A stretch of 64,000 nucleotides of DNA from Halobacillus shinanisalinarum (lineage in GTDB: Bacteria > Bacillota > Bacilli > Bacillales > Halobacillaceae). The DNA lies in contig NZ_CP095074.1 in the NCBI RefSeq assembly GCF_022919835.1, positions 1,054,001 through 1,118,000 of the forward strand. The letters are read 5' to 3'. The position numbers and the translations under genes were made by a program. The notes below the pieces were generated by a model. The model had not been told where the DNA came from and made no database searches. It saw only the letters and a program-made list of their open reading frames with translations. This document shows positions 47,901 through 56,067 of this stretch, piece by piece. Positions within the stretch are counted from its first letter, which is position 1; every line of letters begins with the position of its first letter.

Positions 47901-48103
47901 ATTGTGTAGGCAGATAAATCTACCTCATCATCCGTGGCATTGTAGAGTTCAATTGCTTTGTTATAACTGCTGCCCTCTATGTATTCTGAAAAAAATAAAT
48001 CGCTGCGCTCTTCCGCTGCATGACTTTGAGGGATCACGCTTGAAAATGGACTTAATGCCAAAACAGCTGCTAAACCTGTGACGACCGTCTTTTTGAATCT
48101 CAT
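44993..48103 (-). CDS. Large secreted nuclease (LTD, OB-fold and endonuclease/exonuclease/phosphatase domains)
   Basis: 1036 residues. Signal peptide (basic RFKK, hydrophobic core, SHA|AEE). A lamin-tail-like domain (LFFSEYIEGSSYNKAIELYN, about 35-150), an OB-fold nuclease-type region (about 195-375), a chitobiase-like beta domain (TIHYTTDGSEPNGSS, about 390-460), a second OB-like region (about 470-690) and a C-terminal EEP nuclease domain with SYNVENF (about 725), LTEVQDN (about 760), ANHFNSKGGDG (about 887), LGDLNDF (about 938) and SDHDPI (about 1012). Very rich in Asp/Glu, like secreted proteins of halophiles. YhcR-type nucleases are similar, but no LPxTG anchor is seen. Inferred: degrades extracellular DNA or RNA for phosphate. 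Confidence 0.87.
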   Translation of the reverse strand: MRFKKTVVTGLAAVLALSPFSSVIPQSHAAEERSDLFFSEYIEGSSYNKAIELYNATDDEVDLSAYTIEMYANGSLEPTGTFGLSGTLASGEVFVAANSRANEEILASADATNNSAINFNGNDPIVLKKDGAVVDSIGQIGSEESFAGDVTLVRKESVTAGDTNTEDAFDTTKEWDSYAKDTTEYLGSYQMSDVPPVELQSIADVRASEPGSTVKVEGVATAAFNTGGQTNLYIQDETGGIIVRAPGLSAEVGDKVSATGEFSDYYGMQQILASSANVEVVTADVGVPGPQKVTSEQFSKEEGEAIEGEFVQVGDVEVLSKNSYGDFTVAGESGTFTITPNNEDALEVGKTYEQISGVVSYSFNEYRLVPRNERDIVDEVFAVQANPASGSLVIGEKVELYTAQPNGTIHYTTDGSEPNGSSEEYTEPIAIEQDTTLKAVVVKESGEVSPVASFDYTVLKPLDDVDIHDIQGASHTSPYEGNVVENVEGVVTKLDGTNGFYMQSLKSDDNVATSEGIYVYDRSGTVKVGDHVEVAGEVTEWREEGYYDAEDLLTTQISASEVSVLANETELPNPIVLGVDRQQPTKVIEDDGMESFDAKEDGLDFYESLEGMLIGIEDATVAAPVKYEELAVYGEASEDQQFTRADGLLISPDDYNPERLLIDVDGLGVDAVTGDYFNEMITGVVSYGYSNFKIRPTGEFPELMDGETEREVTELKSSKQKLTVTSYNVENFSTASDPEKAARLGDALVKNLNGPDIVGLTEVQDNNGPTDDGTVAADESYQALIEAIEAAGGPSYKFVDIAPVDKMDGGQPGGNIRVGFLYNPKRVSLTDKPKGDAVTAVDVNEEGLTLNPGRIEPTNDAFDDSRKPLAAEFKFNGEKVIVVANHFNSKGGDGALFGAEHPVVLGSEVQRVQQAEVVNDFVEEVDEEVKRENIVVLGDLNDFVFSKPVQTLAGDDLTNMIEELPTEDRYSYIYQGNSQVLDHILVSDHLKKDTKIDAVHINADFSEASGRASDHDPILAQIHVKKGKGTHPDFHK

Positions 48104-48246
48104 CCAATTCCTCCTAAAATAGTAGTATAAATCTATTAATCCTCCCCAAGTATAAAAGATAATTTGATCATATTTATCTTTTTTATGTAAAAATCACAAA
48201 TTACATCAAAAGACACAACATAAGACGTCCGACCACTAGAACCATT

Positions 48247-48285
48247 CCACCTCAGGTCATCCATTTTCTGGATGACCTGAGGTGG
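48247..48285. repeat. REP palindrome copy 7
   Basis: Perfect arms, loop TTTTC, symmetry extended four bases (CATT / AATG). In the 325-bp divergent region between the nuclease and DsbA-like genes, which holds nothing else I can name. Confidence 0.97.
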
Positions 48286-48428
48286 AATGATTTTCTTTAT
48301 CTGATAATATTTTACTTATCTAACATCACTATAATTACTATAAGCAAGGCTACAATCAGATTAATGGCATTTCATAGAATAGGATCGTAAAATAATAAAT
48401 GTGAAAGAATAACCATGAGGTGATGAAT

Positions 48429-49154
48429 ATGAAAATAGAAGTTTGGTCAGATTTTGTCTGCCCATTTTGTTATATTGGAAAGCGTCGACTTGAACAGGCA
48501 CTAGCGCAGGTGACAGACGGTGATCAAACAGAAGTCGTCTACAAGAGTTTTGAACTTGATCCACAGGCAGAGAAAAACACAGGAATGTCGAACACCGAAA
48601 AACTTGCTGCAAAGTACGGGAAAAGCATAGAGGAAGCGCAAGAAATGAATATAAATATGGAACAGCAAGCAGCCAGTGTTGGACTGACTTATAATCTTGA
48701 CACAACAGTTCCTACTAATACATTTGATGCCCATCGTTTAGCTAAATTTGCCGAATCAAAAGGACTGGGCAAAGAGGCAGCAGAACGGTTCTTCTATGCT
48801 GTTCTCACTGACTCAAAGGATGTAGGAAATCACGAAACATTGCTTGAGCTTGCTGAAGAAGTTGGTTTAAATGGCGATGAGGCAAAACATGTACTAGCGA
48901 GCGAACAATATGGTGAGGTTGTGCGTGCGGAGGAAGCTGAAGCAGTGGAGATCGGAGTCCAAGGTGTACCTTTCTTCGTCATTAACCGCAAGTATGCAAT
49001 CTCAGGCGCTCAGCCTACAGAAATTTTCGTTGAAAGCTTGCAAAAAGTAATTGATGAAGAAAAAGAAACACCCACCATCCAAAGCTTAACACCGAACAGT
49101 AAAGACGCAGCTTGCACAGACGAAAGCTGTGAAATGCCAACAAACAACAACTGA
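48429..49154 (+). CDS. DsbA family oxidoreductase, FrnE-like
   Basis: 241 residues. Thioredoxin-type active site WSDFVCPFCYIGKRRLE with a CPFC pair at residues 11-14, all-helical insertion, and VQGVPFFVINRKYAISGAQP with the cis-Pro. No signal peptide, so cytoplasmic like FrnE/YwbO. The C-terminus carries two more Cys (DAACTDESCEMP). The ATG at 48429 is preferred after GAGGTG. Likely a thiol-disulfide oxidoreductase for oxidative stress. REP copy 8 follows. Confidence 0.85.
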   Translation: MKIEVWSDFVCPFCYIGKRRLEQALAQVTDGDQTEVVYKSFELDPQAEKNTGMSNTEKLAAKYGKSIEEAQEMNINMEQQAASVGLTYNLDTTVPTNTFDAHRLAKFAESKGLGKEAAERFFYAVLTDSKDVGNHETLLELAEEVGLNGDEAKHVLASEQYGEVVRAEEAEAVEIGVQGVPFFVINRKYAISGAQPTEIFVESLQKVIDEEKETPTIQSLTPNSKDAACTDESCEMPTNNN

Positions 49155-49189
49155 AAGAAAACATGAAGCCCCCAACTTTCCAAATCCCC

Positions 49190-49228
49190 CCACCTCAGGT
49201 CATCCATTTTCTGGATGACCTGAGGTGG
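49190..49228. repeat. REP palindrome copy 8
   Basis: Perfect arms, loop TTTTC, CC/GG extension; between convergent genes and followed by TTTT. Confidence 0.97.
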
Positions 49229-49240
49229 GGTTTTCTGTAA

Positions 49241-49714
49241 TTATCTCAAGGTGGAGCGGTTTTTCCGGTGTTCTTTTCTAGCTGGAGCTGTTTCGTACAG
49301 TCTTATCTCTTCTGCTGTTTCAGGTATAACTCGGGGAACGGGGGTAGGCTTCCCGCTTGAATCGACAGCGACCATTGTAAGAAACGATTCTGTCGTCATA
49401 ACTTTTTCCCCTTGAAGCAAGTCGTCAGCAAACACCTTTACATACACTTCCATTGAAGAACTCCCTGTATAGGTAACGCATGCTTCAAGTGTCAAAGCAT
49501 TCCCAACTTTCGCAGATGATAGAAAATCGACCGAGTCTATCGACGCTGTTACAACTACACAGTTCGAGTGCTTCATCGCTGTTAAAGCAGCAATTTCGTC
49601 AATATAAGCAAGTACCTTTCCGCCAAAAATCGTATCCAAATGATTGGTGTCTGGCGGAAGTACCAGTCGGGTTTGCATCATTTTTGAAGCTTGTACTGGC
49701 AAAGCACTGTCCAT
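49241..49714 (-). CDS. Acyl-CoA thioesterase, hotdog fold
   Basis: 157 residues. Hotdog ACOT motifs: HLDTIFGGKVLAYIDEIAALTA (active-site Asn/Asp region and the long helix) and VVTASIDSVDFLSSAKVGNAL, then SSSMEVYVKVFADD. AGGAA-type site upstream. It hydrolyses acyl-CoA to the free acid; chain length is not deducible. A cobalamin riboswitch lies 146 bp upstream on the same strand but seems to belong to a lost gene. Confidence 0.87.
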   Translation of the reverse strand: MDSALPVQASKMMQTRLVLPPDTNHLDTIFGGKVLAYIDEIAALTAMKHSNCVVVTASIDSVDFLSSAKVGNALTLEACVTYTGSSSMEVYVKVFADDLLQGEKVMTTESFLTMVAVDSSGKPTPVPRVIPETAEEIRLYETAPARKEHRKNRSTLR

Positions 49715-49859
49715 TTCCCTCTTCCTCTCTAAATAAAAAATACACCTTCATAAAGAAGATGTTTACCGATCTATGAGAATTCAAAAAATGGCACAGCTAG
49801 AAAAACTGAAATCTCATCACGTAACATCCTCCTATCTCCCGTAGGAAAAACATGTTCTT

Positions 49860-50022
49860 CTTTATGGCAGGTCTCCTGGCTCAGATTCAACAGCTCCTTC
49901 TCCTTCCCATTTCATTCATTGCGAAACAGTGGAATTGAAAAGCCTCCTCTTCACAGTGGCGGGACCGCGTTGGAATTACACCAATCTTCCCTTTTCAGCT
50001 TCATAACGAAGCCACCATAAAG
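49860..50022 (-). promoter_or_regulatory. Cobalamin (B12) riboswitch
   Basis: On the minus strand the outer stem CTTTATGG (50022-50015) pairs with CCATAAAG (49867-49860). Conserved pieces are AAAAGGGAAG, the loop GCGGTCCCGCCACTGT, and the B12-box end GCCAGGAGACCTGCC. A small hairpin downstream (TCCTA / TAGGA) covers a Shine-Dalgarno AGGAGG near 49830, as in translation-controlling versions. The ORF after that site has only about seven codons (GTGATGAGATTTCAG... to TAG at 49797). Confidence 0.9.
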
Positions 50023-50094
50023 CCTATTAAATTATCGAGGATTACTCCCCTATCCTAACTATCTACGAGAACAAACCCAAAGTCAATCATCACC

Positions 50095-50153
50095 CCATAA
50101 AATTCCACCTCAGGTCATCCATTATCTGGATGACCTGAGGTAGAATTTTATGG
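50095..50153. repeat. REP palindrome copy 9
   Basis: Core 50105-50143, loop TTATC; one arm mismatch (GGTAG for GGTGG). Symmetry extends ten bases outward on each side (CCATAAAATT / AATTTTATGG), the longest extension of all copies. Confidence 0.96.
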
Positions 50154-50176
50154 TTGTATATGTTGCGTACTTTTAA

Positions 50177-50551
50177 TCAGCGAATCCATTTCACTATCAT
50201 TTTGACAAGAAAGTAAACGGTGCAAAAGGCCAGGAATCCAAGGATACTTACGGCTGCATCATTAAATTCCATGGCACCTCTCCCTGTTATTTTCTGCTGG
50301 ATCTCAACAGCGAGAACAAATACGAGCACCATTGAAAGTGTAAATAAAAACGATATTGCCGTTACGCTCCATTTAGCTAGCGCATGAAATATGACATCTA
50401 CAAAAATCAAGCACATGATCCCTAGCATTCCAATAATCCAAAAGTGAAGCTCCTTGTCTGTAAGGTTCCAACCTAAAGAATGAGAGAGCCCCAAGAAAAT
50501 ATCATGAAATGTATTTACAATTTCAGCTAATAGAACAACCATTTCTTTCAT
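50177..50551 (-). CDS. Hypothetical membrane protein, 124 residues
   Basis: Three hydrophobic segments (about 37-58, 65-88 and 104-122), an N-terminal amphipathic stretch (VVLLAEIVNTFHDIFLGL) and EIQQKITGRGAMEFNDA before the last span. AAGGTGG precedes the ATG. No family recognised with confidence. Single gene flanked by REP copies 9 and 10. Confidence 0.7.
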   Translation of the reverse strand: MKEMVVLLAEIVNTFHDIFLGLSHSLGWNLTDKELHFWIIGMLGIMCLIFVDVIFHALAKWSVTAISFLFTLSMVLVFVLAVEIQQKITGRGAMEFNDAAVSILGFLAFCTVYFLVKMIVKWIR

Positions 50552-50633
50552 TTATAACCACCTTCTCAGAATAACTATAATTCATAGTAGCACACTCTTG
50601 ACCTTTATCAATAGCTCGAAGCCCCAATAAATT

Positions 50634-50672
50634 CCACCTCAGGTCATCCATATTATGGATGACCTGAGGTGG
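50634..50672. repeat. REP palindrome copy 10
   Basis: Perfect arms, loop TATTA, symmetry extended seven bases (ATAAATT / AATTTAT). In a divergent promoter region. Confidence 0.97.
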
Positions 50673-50784
50673 AATTTATCCCCTGTAATTATTTATAAGT
50701 TTCTGATAATAGCTTTTACAATAATCGCCATTAACAGTATAATAAATAAATAGTTCGAGTATTTTACATAATCGAGGTGGAATT

Positions 50785-51716
50785 ATGGGACGTAAAGAAA
50801 TGAAGAAAAAGAAGAGGAAGAAGGGCCTATGGTGGAAAATCATCTTGCTCGTAATCGTATTCCTGCTCATAGGCGGAGGCGTCTATGCATTCACAATCTT
50901 CAATAACGTCAAAAATACCGTTAATAATAAATTGCACGAAAATGTGTCCTCTATAGACACAACTGTTACAGACAAAAAACTAGACAGTAATGAACCAATC
51001 AACATCTTACTGCTCGGTGTAGATGAACGTGAAAATGACCAAGGCCGTTCGGATACGATGATTGTTATGACTCTTGATCCTAATAATGATCAAATGCAGC
51101 TAGTAAGCCTACCCAGAGATACAAAAGTAGAAGTTGCCGGGGATGGGCGCGTTACTCGAATTAACCATGCCTATGCTTATGGTGGAAGTGACATGGCAGT
51201 TAAAACCGTTGAGAACTTTCTAGATATCAACATCGATTATTATGTAGCCATGAACATGGAAGGGTTGGCACAGCTTGTAAATGCAGTGGATGGCGTCACA
51301 GCAAATAATAGAATGGCATTCACCCAAGACGGTTTTCAGTTCCCGAAAGGTCAACTACAACTTTCGGGGAACAAGCTCTCGCTTATGTACGTATGCGTAA
51401 AGAAGATCCCCAGGGAGACCTTGGTCGTAATGAGCGACAGCGCCAGATTATTCAAGGGATCATTGAAAAAGGGGCTAGCTTGAATATGCTTAATCAGATT
51501 GATGAGATCCTGGGTGTGTTAGGCAGTAATATGAAAACAAATATGGAGTTTGGCGATATGCGCCGCCTGGCAATGAATTATAGCAGCGCACGTAAAAACG
51601 TTTCTACCTATCAAATGTCAGGCAGCGCCATTAGAAGCTCTGGAATGTATTTGATCGAAATGCCTAAGGAAGAAATTCAAAAAACACATGATATGATTGT
51701 GAATTTCGGCTCATAG
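50785..51716 (+). pseudogene. LytR-CpsA-Psr (LCP) protein gene with one frameshift
   Basis: The first part (to about residue 200) is a normal LCP protein: basic N-terminus, one membrane span, LLLGVDERENDQGRSDTMIVMTLDP, SLPRDTKVEV, INHAYAYGG. After QLQLSG the frame breaks, and it resumes in another frame as MRKEDPQGDLGRNERQRQIIQ to the stop at 51716. One extra G in the G4 run at 51366-51369 would give SGEQALAYVRMRKEDPQGD, matching the intact paralogue at 61638-62564. LCP enzymes attach teichoic acids to peptidoglycan. Real inactivation or base-calling error cannot be told apart here. Confidence 0.85.
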
Positions 51717-51722
51717 AACGGA

Positions 51723-51992
51723 GACGTGACGTGCCCAGGAAGCAGGAAGGTCGCTTAAGTTCGAAAATGTACGTTTGGTTAAAACCGATACGCCCGATGC
51801 AGTGACGAACTTCCTAGTCCTGCTTGTCAGGCTAAGATAAGTATCCCTCTCATTCAATGGCCGAGGCACCTAATCTCGAAGTAGTAAGGTGCTTCCGGGA
51901 GATCTTGTCACACGTCAGATTTTTAATAGAGAAGTGCCTTATCATTTTTTGATCACCAAAAACACCGTTCACCTAAAAAAAGACGGTGTTTT
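51723..51992 (+). ncRNA. Structured RNA leader of unknown class upstream of the potassium transporter
   Basis: The region contains nested complementary segments: GACGTG (51723-51728) with CACGTC (51911-51916); AAGCAGGA (51740-51747) with TCCTGCTT (51818-51825); GCACCT (51866-51871) with AGGTGC (51887-51892), extended by further pairs. A terminator hairpin AACACCGT / ACGGTGTT with T run ends at 51992, 142 bp before the TrkH-type gene. The layout is riboswitch-like. I could not match it to a known class. Confidence 0.5.
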
Positions 51993-52133
51993 AAGTATGA
52001 ATTTTCATAAAAACTGGAGACAGGACTAAATCCTAACGTCATGTGTGTGATAAATTCATCTTCCCTATTGTCATTTAGTCATTTTATATATAGAATCCAC
52101 TACATAGGTTTTGTTGAGTGAGGAGTAATATGG

Positions 52134-53501
52134 ATGTCACGTAACAGTCCCATTTTTAAACGTCATTTTATTGACCGTCTATCGCCTTTTCAAATCATTG
52201 TTCTATTCTATATTTCAGCTGTTTTCCTATCAACACTGCTTATAAATCTCCCGTTTTCACATAGGGAAGGGGTCCACTTGAGCTTTATTGATAGTTTATT
52301 CACAGCTGTCAGTGCGGTTAGTGTGACTGGATTATCCGTCGTATCAACAGCGGAGACATTTAACACGGCGGGATACTTTGTACTCATGTTCATTCTTCAA
52401 TTCGGTGGAATTGGTGTAATGACATTAGGTACTTTTATATGGTTATTACTGGGCAAGAAAATTGGTCTCAGAAGGCGTCAGCTTATAAAAACAGATCAAA
52501 ATCGCACGACTTTTTCTGGACTAGTAAAACTCATAAGGCAAATCCTGATCATTATCATTGCCATTGAGTTAATGGGAGCTCTTCTGCTTGGCATTTATTT
52601 TATGAACTATTTTCCTACCGCAGGAGAGGCCTTCGTTCAAGGGTTGTTCGCCTCAGTGAGCGCCACAACCAATGCAGGTTTTGATATTACCGGGTCATCA
52701 CTAGTTATGTTTGAGGATGATTATTTTGTTCAATTCATAAATATGCTCTTGTTAACACTGGGAGCTATTGGGTTCCCTGTATTAATCGAAATGAAAGATT
52801 ATCTTACTCGCCGCCATGACAACAGTGTTCAATTTTCGTTATTTACGAAATTGACCTCTGTCACTTTTGCAGCATTAGTTATAGTAGGTGCTATCCTTAT
52901 TTATTTGTTTGATCGTACCCACTTTTTTGCTGGAAAAACGTGGCATGAGTCTTTGTTCTTTTCCCTTTTTCAATCAGTAACGACTAGGAACGGCGGGCTT
53001 GCCACCATGGATGTTAGTGAATTCACAACACCTACGTTACTAGTAATCTGTGTGCTTATGTTTATAGGGGCTTCTCCAAGCAGTGTCGGGGGAGGGATTC
53101 GCACAACAACCTTTGCGATTACTTTATTAAGTGTGATCGCATATGCCCGAGGAAAAAGTAATGTTCGAATCTTTAGAAGAGAAATTGATCCAGAGGACAT
53201 TTTTCGCTCGTTTATCGTCATTAATACTGCTACAGTTATTTGTGGTCTTGCGATTGTGTTATTAAATTATTTCGAACCACAGTTCACTTTAATAGAAATA
53301 ATTTTTGAAGCAACCTCGGCATTTGGAACAACCGGTTTATCTATGGGGATCACTTCAGAACTTCAAACCGTAGGTAAACTGATAATCATCGCTCTTATGT
53401 TCATTGGCCGAATCGGAATATTCTCTTTCCTATTTATCCTAAGAGGAAAAGTTAAAAAAGAAAATTATCACTACCCTAAAGAACCAATGATCATCGGATA
53501 A
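52134..53501 (+). CDS. KtrB/KtrD (TrkH family) potassium uptake channel
   Basis: 455 residues, four repeated M1-P-M2 units. The four filter regions are visible: SAVSVTGLSVVST, SVSATTNAGFDITG, SVTTRNGGLATMD and ATSAFGTTGLSMG, each with the conserved Gly. GAGGAG precedes the ATG. It forms the membrane dimer of a Ktr system for potassium uptake, important in salt stress. The RCK regulatory partner (KtrA/KtrC) is not beside it, which is common for ktrD. The upstream structured leader suggests RNA-level control. Confidence 0.88.
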   Translation: MSRNSPIFKRHFIDRLSPFQIIVLFYISAVFLSTLLINLPFSHREGVHLSFIDSLFTAVSAVSVTGLSVVSTAETFNTAGYFVLMFILQFGGIGVMTLGTFIWLLLGKKIGLRRRQLIKTDQNRTTFSGLVKLIRQILIIIIAIELMGALLLGIYFMNYFPTAGEAFVQGLFASVSATTNAGFDITGSSLVMFEDDYFVQFINMLLLTLGAIGFPVLIEMKDYLTRRHDNSVQFSLFTKLTSVTFAALVIVGAILIYLFDRTHFFAGKTWHESLFFSLFQSVTTRNGGLATMDVSEFTTPTLLVICVLMFIGASPSSVGGGIRTTTFAITLLSVIAYARGKSNVRIFRREIDPEDIFRSFIVINTATVICGLAIVLLNYFEPQFTLIEIIFEATSAFGTTGLSMGITSELQTVGKLIIIALMFIGRIGIFSFLFILRGKVKKENYHYPKEPMIIG

Positions 53502-53514
53502 CCCCATATAAATT

Positions 53515-53553
53515 CCACCTCAGGTCATCCATTTTCTGGATGACCTGAGGTGG
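53515..53553. repeat. REP palindrome copy 11
   Basis: Perfect arms, loop TTTTC; between convergent potassium channel and acetamidase genes. Confidence 0.97.
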
Positions 53554-53569
53554 GTTAAAATGTATATTT

Positions 53570-54478
53570 TTACTGTTTAAACAGCTTTATACCATACCCA
53601 TCTAATACTCTTCTCGGTACAAAAAAGCGAGCGGTTTTCAGCGGATCGACAATTTGACTCACTTGTACCTCCCCTGCCACACTCATTAGCATCGTAAATT
53701 CCGCCAATGATAAATCTGTTTGCGGCTGCAGTATATCAATCATTTTTTCCACAGCAAGGTCAGACGCTTCATCCAAGCTTTCTCTTGAAACAAGTGAGGC
53801 TGCCCCCGCTTCATTTTCAATAAAAGGATAGTCAATCGAGTGACCCTTAATAACATCTAGCGTAACCGTCACTTTTGCCGGAACCTCTACACCCGACACA
53901 CATACCTCGCCATCACCCATTGCTGCATGCAAGTCACCCAAGGCAAATAAACCACCCTCCTGAAAAACAGGAAAATAAAGGGTCGCCCCAGTAGTCACAA
54001 GTTTCGTATCCATGTTACCGCCATGGGCACCCGGCGTCCCGCAAGACACAGCTTCATCTTCTGGGGCAACACCAATAACGCCTATCATGGGCTGCAACGG
54101 CAGGGAAATGTTATTATTAAAAACTACTTCATTTCCTTTTATCTCAACTATCTTCACTTGAAAGTCTTCTATTCGATGCCCCATCACACCAAGCTTTGGT
54201 CCAGTAGCCATTACTCCCTGTTCACCAAACTCAATATTATCTATTTTTACTTTTAAAATGTCCCCCTCCTGGGCGTCCTCAATATAAACAGGCCCTGTAG
54301 CAGGGTTAATTCGCTCCCAGTCAATACTAGTAAACGATGCATCATCTGATTGGACCTGGTTCTCAAAACAATCGTACGTGTCAATCACCACTTGCTCTCC
54401 TGCGGTAACCCTTAAGGCTGGTTTGTTTTCCTTACCCATCGCATAGACAAATGACTCTTTAGTTAATGTATGAACCAT
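53570..54478 (-). CDS. Acetamidase/formamidase family protein
   Basis: 302 residues from the ATG at 54478 (MVHTLTKESF) after AAAGGTGG. Family motifs: GPVYIEDAQEGDILKVKI, GVIGVAPEDEAVSCGTPGAHGGNMD, and FALGDLHAAMGDGEVCVSGVEV with the His and acidic metal ligands. It hydrolyses short amides to ammonia and a carboxylate; bacillus homologues are small and cytoplasmic. Flanked by REP copies 11 and 12. Confidence 0.88.
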   Translation of the reverse strand: MVHTLTKESFVYAMGKENKPALRVTAGEQVVIDTYDCFENQVQSDDASFTSIDWERINPATGPVYIEDAQEGDILKVKIDNIEFGEQGVMATGPKLGVMGHRIEDFQVKIVEIKGNEVVFNNNISLPLQPMIGVIGVAPEDEAVSCGTPGAHGGNMDTKLVTTGATLYFPVFQEGGLFALGDLHAAMGDGEVCVSGVEVPAKVTVTLDVIKGHSIDYPFIENEAGAASLVSRESLDEASDLAVEKMIDILQPQTDLSLAEFTMLMSVAGEVQVSQIVDPLKTARFFVPRRVLDGYGIKLFKQ

Positions 54479-54575
54479 AGTATTCCACCTTTCCCTATTC
54501 ATTGGTTCTCATTCTACCAGAATTGTTAGAAAACATTTACTAGATATTCCTTAAATACAGTAATTCCATAAAAAC

Positions 54576-54614
54576 CCACCTCAGGTCATCCATTTTCTGG
54601 ATGACCTGAGGTGG
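54576..54614. repeat. REP palindrome copy 12
   Basis: Perfect arms, loop TTTTC; divergent promoter region of acetamidase and GlsB-like genes. Confidence 0.97.
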
Positions 54615-54737
54615 GGAAAAAATCCAATAACATTAATTTGCATAAGGTCGGAGGGGACAGAGTAGAATGACTTCAAGGCGCATAAAAGGCTTCAAAGATA
54701 TCGAAACACGGGAAACTCAAAACTAAGGAGGAACTCA

Positions 54738-54992
54738 ATGATGACTGTAATATTATATCTGATCGTTGGAGGCGTGTTAGGTTGGTTAGCTGGCTTCATC
54801 CTTGGTAAGGATATGCCAGGTGGAATTATTGGAAATATTATCGCTGGAATTGTGGGTGCCTGGATTGGCGGAGAACTTCTCGGTTCTTTTGGTCCTAGTG
54901 TAGCAGGAATGGCCATTATTCCTGCGTTAATAGGAGCCATCATTTTTATTTTTGTTTTAAGTTTAATCATGCGCAGCACCAGAAAGTGGTAA
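54738..54992 (+). CDS. GlsB/YeaQ/YmgE family stress-response membrane protein
   Basis: 84 residues. Gly-rich membrane helices: YLIVGGVLGWLAGFILG, GGIIGNIIAGIVGAWIGG and ALIGAIIFIFVLSLI, the family pattern. AAGGAGG precedes the start (two adjacent ATGs). Known as a general or osmotic stress protein of unknown mechanism. Terminator follows. Confidence 0.87.
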   Translation: MMTVILYLIVGGVLGWLAGFILGKDMPGGIIGNIIAGIVGAWIGGELLGSFGPSVAGMAIIPALIGAIIFIFVLSLIMRSTRKW

Positions 54993-54998
54993 CTTCGA

Positions 54999-55037
54999 AA
55001 AGGCCCGCCAAACGTAAACTGGCTTAGCGGGCTTTTC
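54999..55037 (+). terminator. Terminator of the GlsB-like gene
   Basis: GAAAAG-GCCCGC / GCGGGC-TTTTC stem with inner pairing and a T run. Confidence 0.8.
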
Positions 55038-55052
55038 TTATGGGTGAATTTT

Positions 55053-55069
55053 CCACCTCGGGTCATCCA
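55053..55069. repeat. REP half copy 13 (right arm missing)
   Basis: CCACCTCGGGTCATCCA (one substitution) followed by GAAAA as in copy 14's loop, then unrelated sequence. A truncated copy 18 bp from the end of the EamA gene. Confidence 0.85.
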
Positions 55070-55087
55070 GAAAATCCCACAATAACT

Positions 55088-55993
55088 TTAGTTTGATTGT
55101 TTATCTACTTCAGATAATTTACTAGTTCCTCGTGTGTTGTTTAGGAAGATGGCGACAATGATGAAAACAACTCCAAGCCATTGCAAGGAGGTAATTGACT
55201 CCGAAAGAATAAGGTTGGCTGATATAAGTGCGACAGGTAACTCAATTGCACTAAGTACATTAGCCAATCCATCTGATAACCCAGGAGAACCAAAGGCAAA
55301 GAACAACGGTGGAATAATGCCCCCGAAAAAAGCCACTCCCCCTCCCACGATCCATAAATTAAGATCTCCAAGCGGCAGCGACGGAACATCTTTCATAAAT
55401 GTAATGCTGACTAAGATTAAAGATCCTGTTACCATTAATGGGCTGCGAATCCATGGCGTAACGTCCACGGCCACTTGACCACTGAAGAATATAAAACCGG
55501 CGTAAGTAAAAGCAGATAACATGCCAAATATAAGACCGATGGCAGGAAGTTCAATCGCACCATTACTTAAAATATTCGACGCAAAAAATACACCGACCAG
55601 TGTAACAATCATTGAAGAAATAGCAAGTAACGTCGGCTTTCTTTTATTAAACACCCATTCAAAAAAGATCCCTATCCACACAAACTGGAATAGCAAAATA
55701 ATGGCTAATGAAGCTGTTAAATGCTGAATCGCACCATAATAAAAAATACTTGTTAACCCTACAAAGGTGCCTGTCATCATAATCTTCAGCACCGTTCTTC
55801 GACGTAATCCAGTTACCTTTGCACGCACAACTAAGGCCGTACCCCAAAGCACAACAAAGGCGATAAGCATTTGGATGATATTTATTTCTCCTAGAGTATA
55901 GCCCTGTCTGAATCCCAGTTTCACAAAAATAGGCGTGAACCCGAAGCTCGCCGCACCTAACAACACAAAAGTAATCCCTCTATTCCTACTCAT
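55088..55993 (-). CDS. EamA/DMT family transporter
   Basis: 301 residues, ten hydrophobic segments in two EamA repeats: LLGAASFGFTPIFVKLGFRQG at the start and LSAFTYAGFIFFSG with ALISANLILSESITSLQWLGV in the second half. The ATG at 55993 is preferred after GTGGTGAT. Drug/metabolite exporter superfamily; substrate not deducible. Confidence 0.83.
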   Translation of the reverse strand: MSRNRGITFVLLGAASFGFTPIFVKLGFRQGYTLGEINIIQMLIAFVVLWGTALVVRAKVTGLRRRTVLKIMMTGTFVGLTSIFYYGAIQHLTASLAIILLFQFVWIGIFFEWVFNKRKPTLLAISSMIVTLVGVFFASNILSNGAIELPAIGLIFGMLSAFTYAGFIFFSGQVAVDVTPWIRSPLMVTGSLILVSITFMKDVPSLPLGDLNLWIVGGGVAFFGGIIPPLFFAFGSPGLSDGLANVLSAIELPVALISANLILSESITSLQWLGVVFIIVAIFLNNTRGTSKLSEVDKQSN

Positions 55994-56067
55994 CCACATC
56001 ACCACGTTTCATATAATTAGCCGCCTCAATCTTAACATATTCTATACAATAAACATGTAAATATAAT

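Noticed and set aside
45250..48081. Plus-strand ORFs within the nuclease gene
   Set aside because: Shadows of the minus-strand nuclease codons, with no ribosome binding sites.
51723..51992. ydaO-type c-di-AMP riboswitch
   Set aside because: The location before a potassium channel fits, but the conserved core segments I know for that class are not present, so it is left as unclassified.
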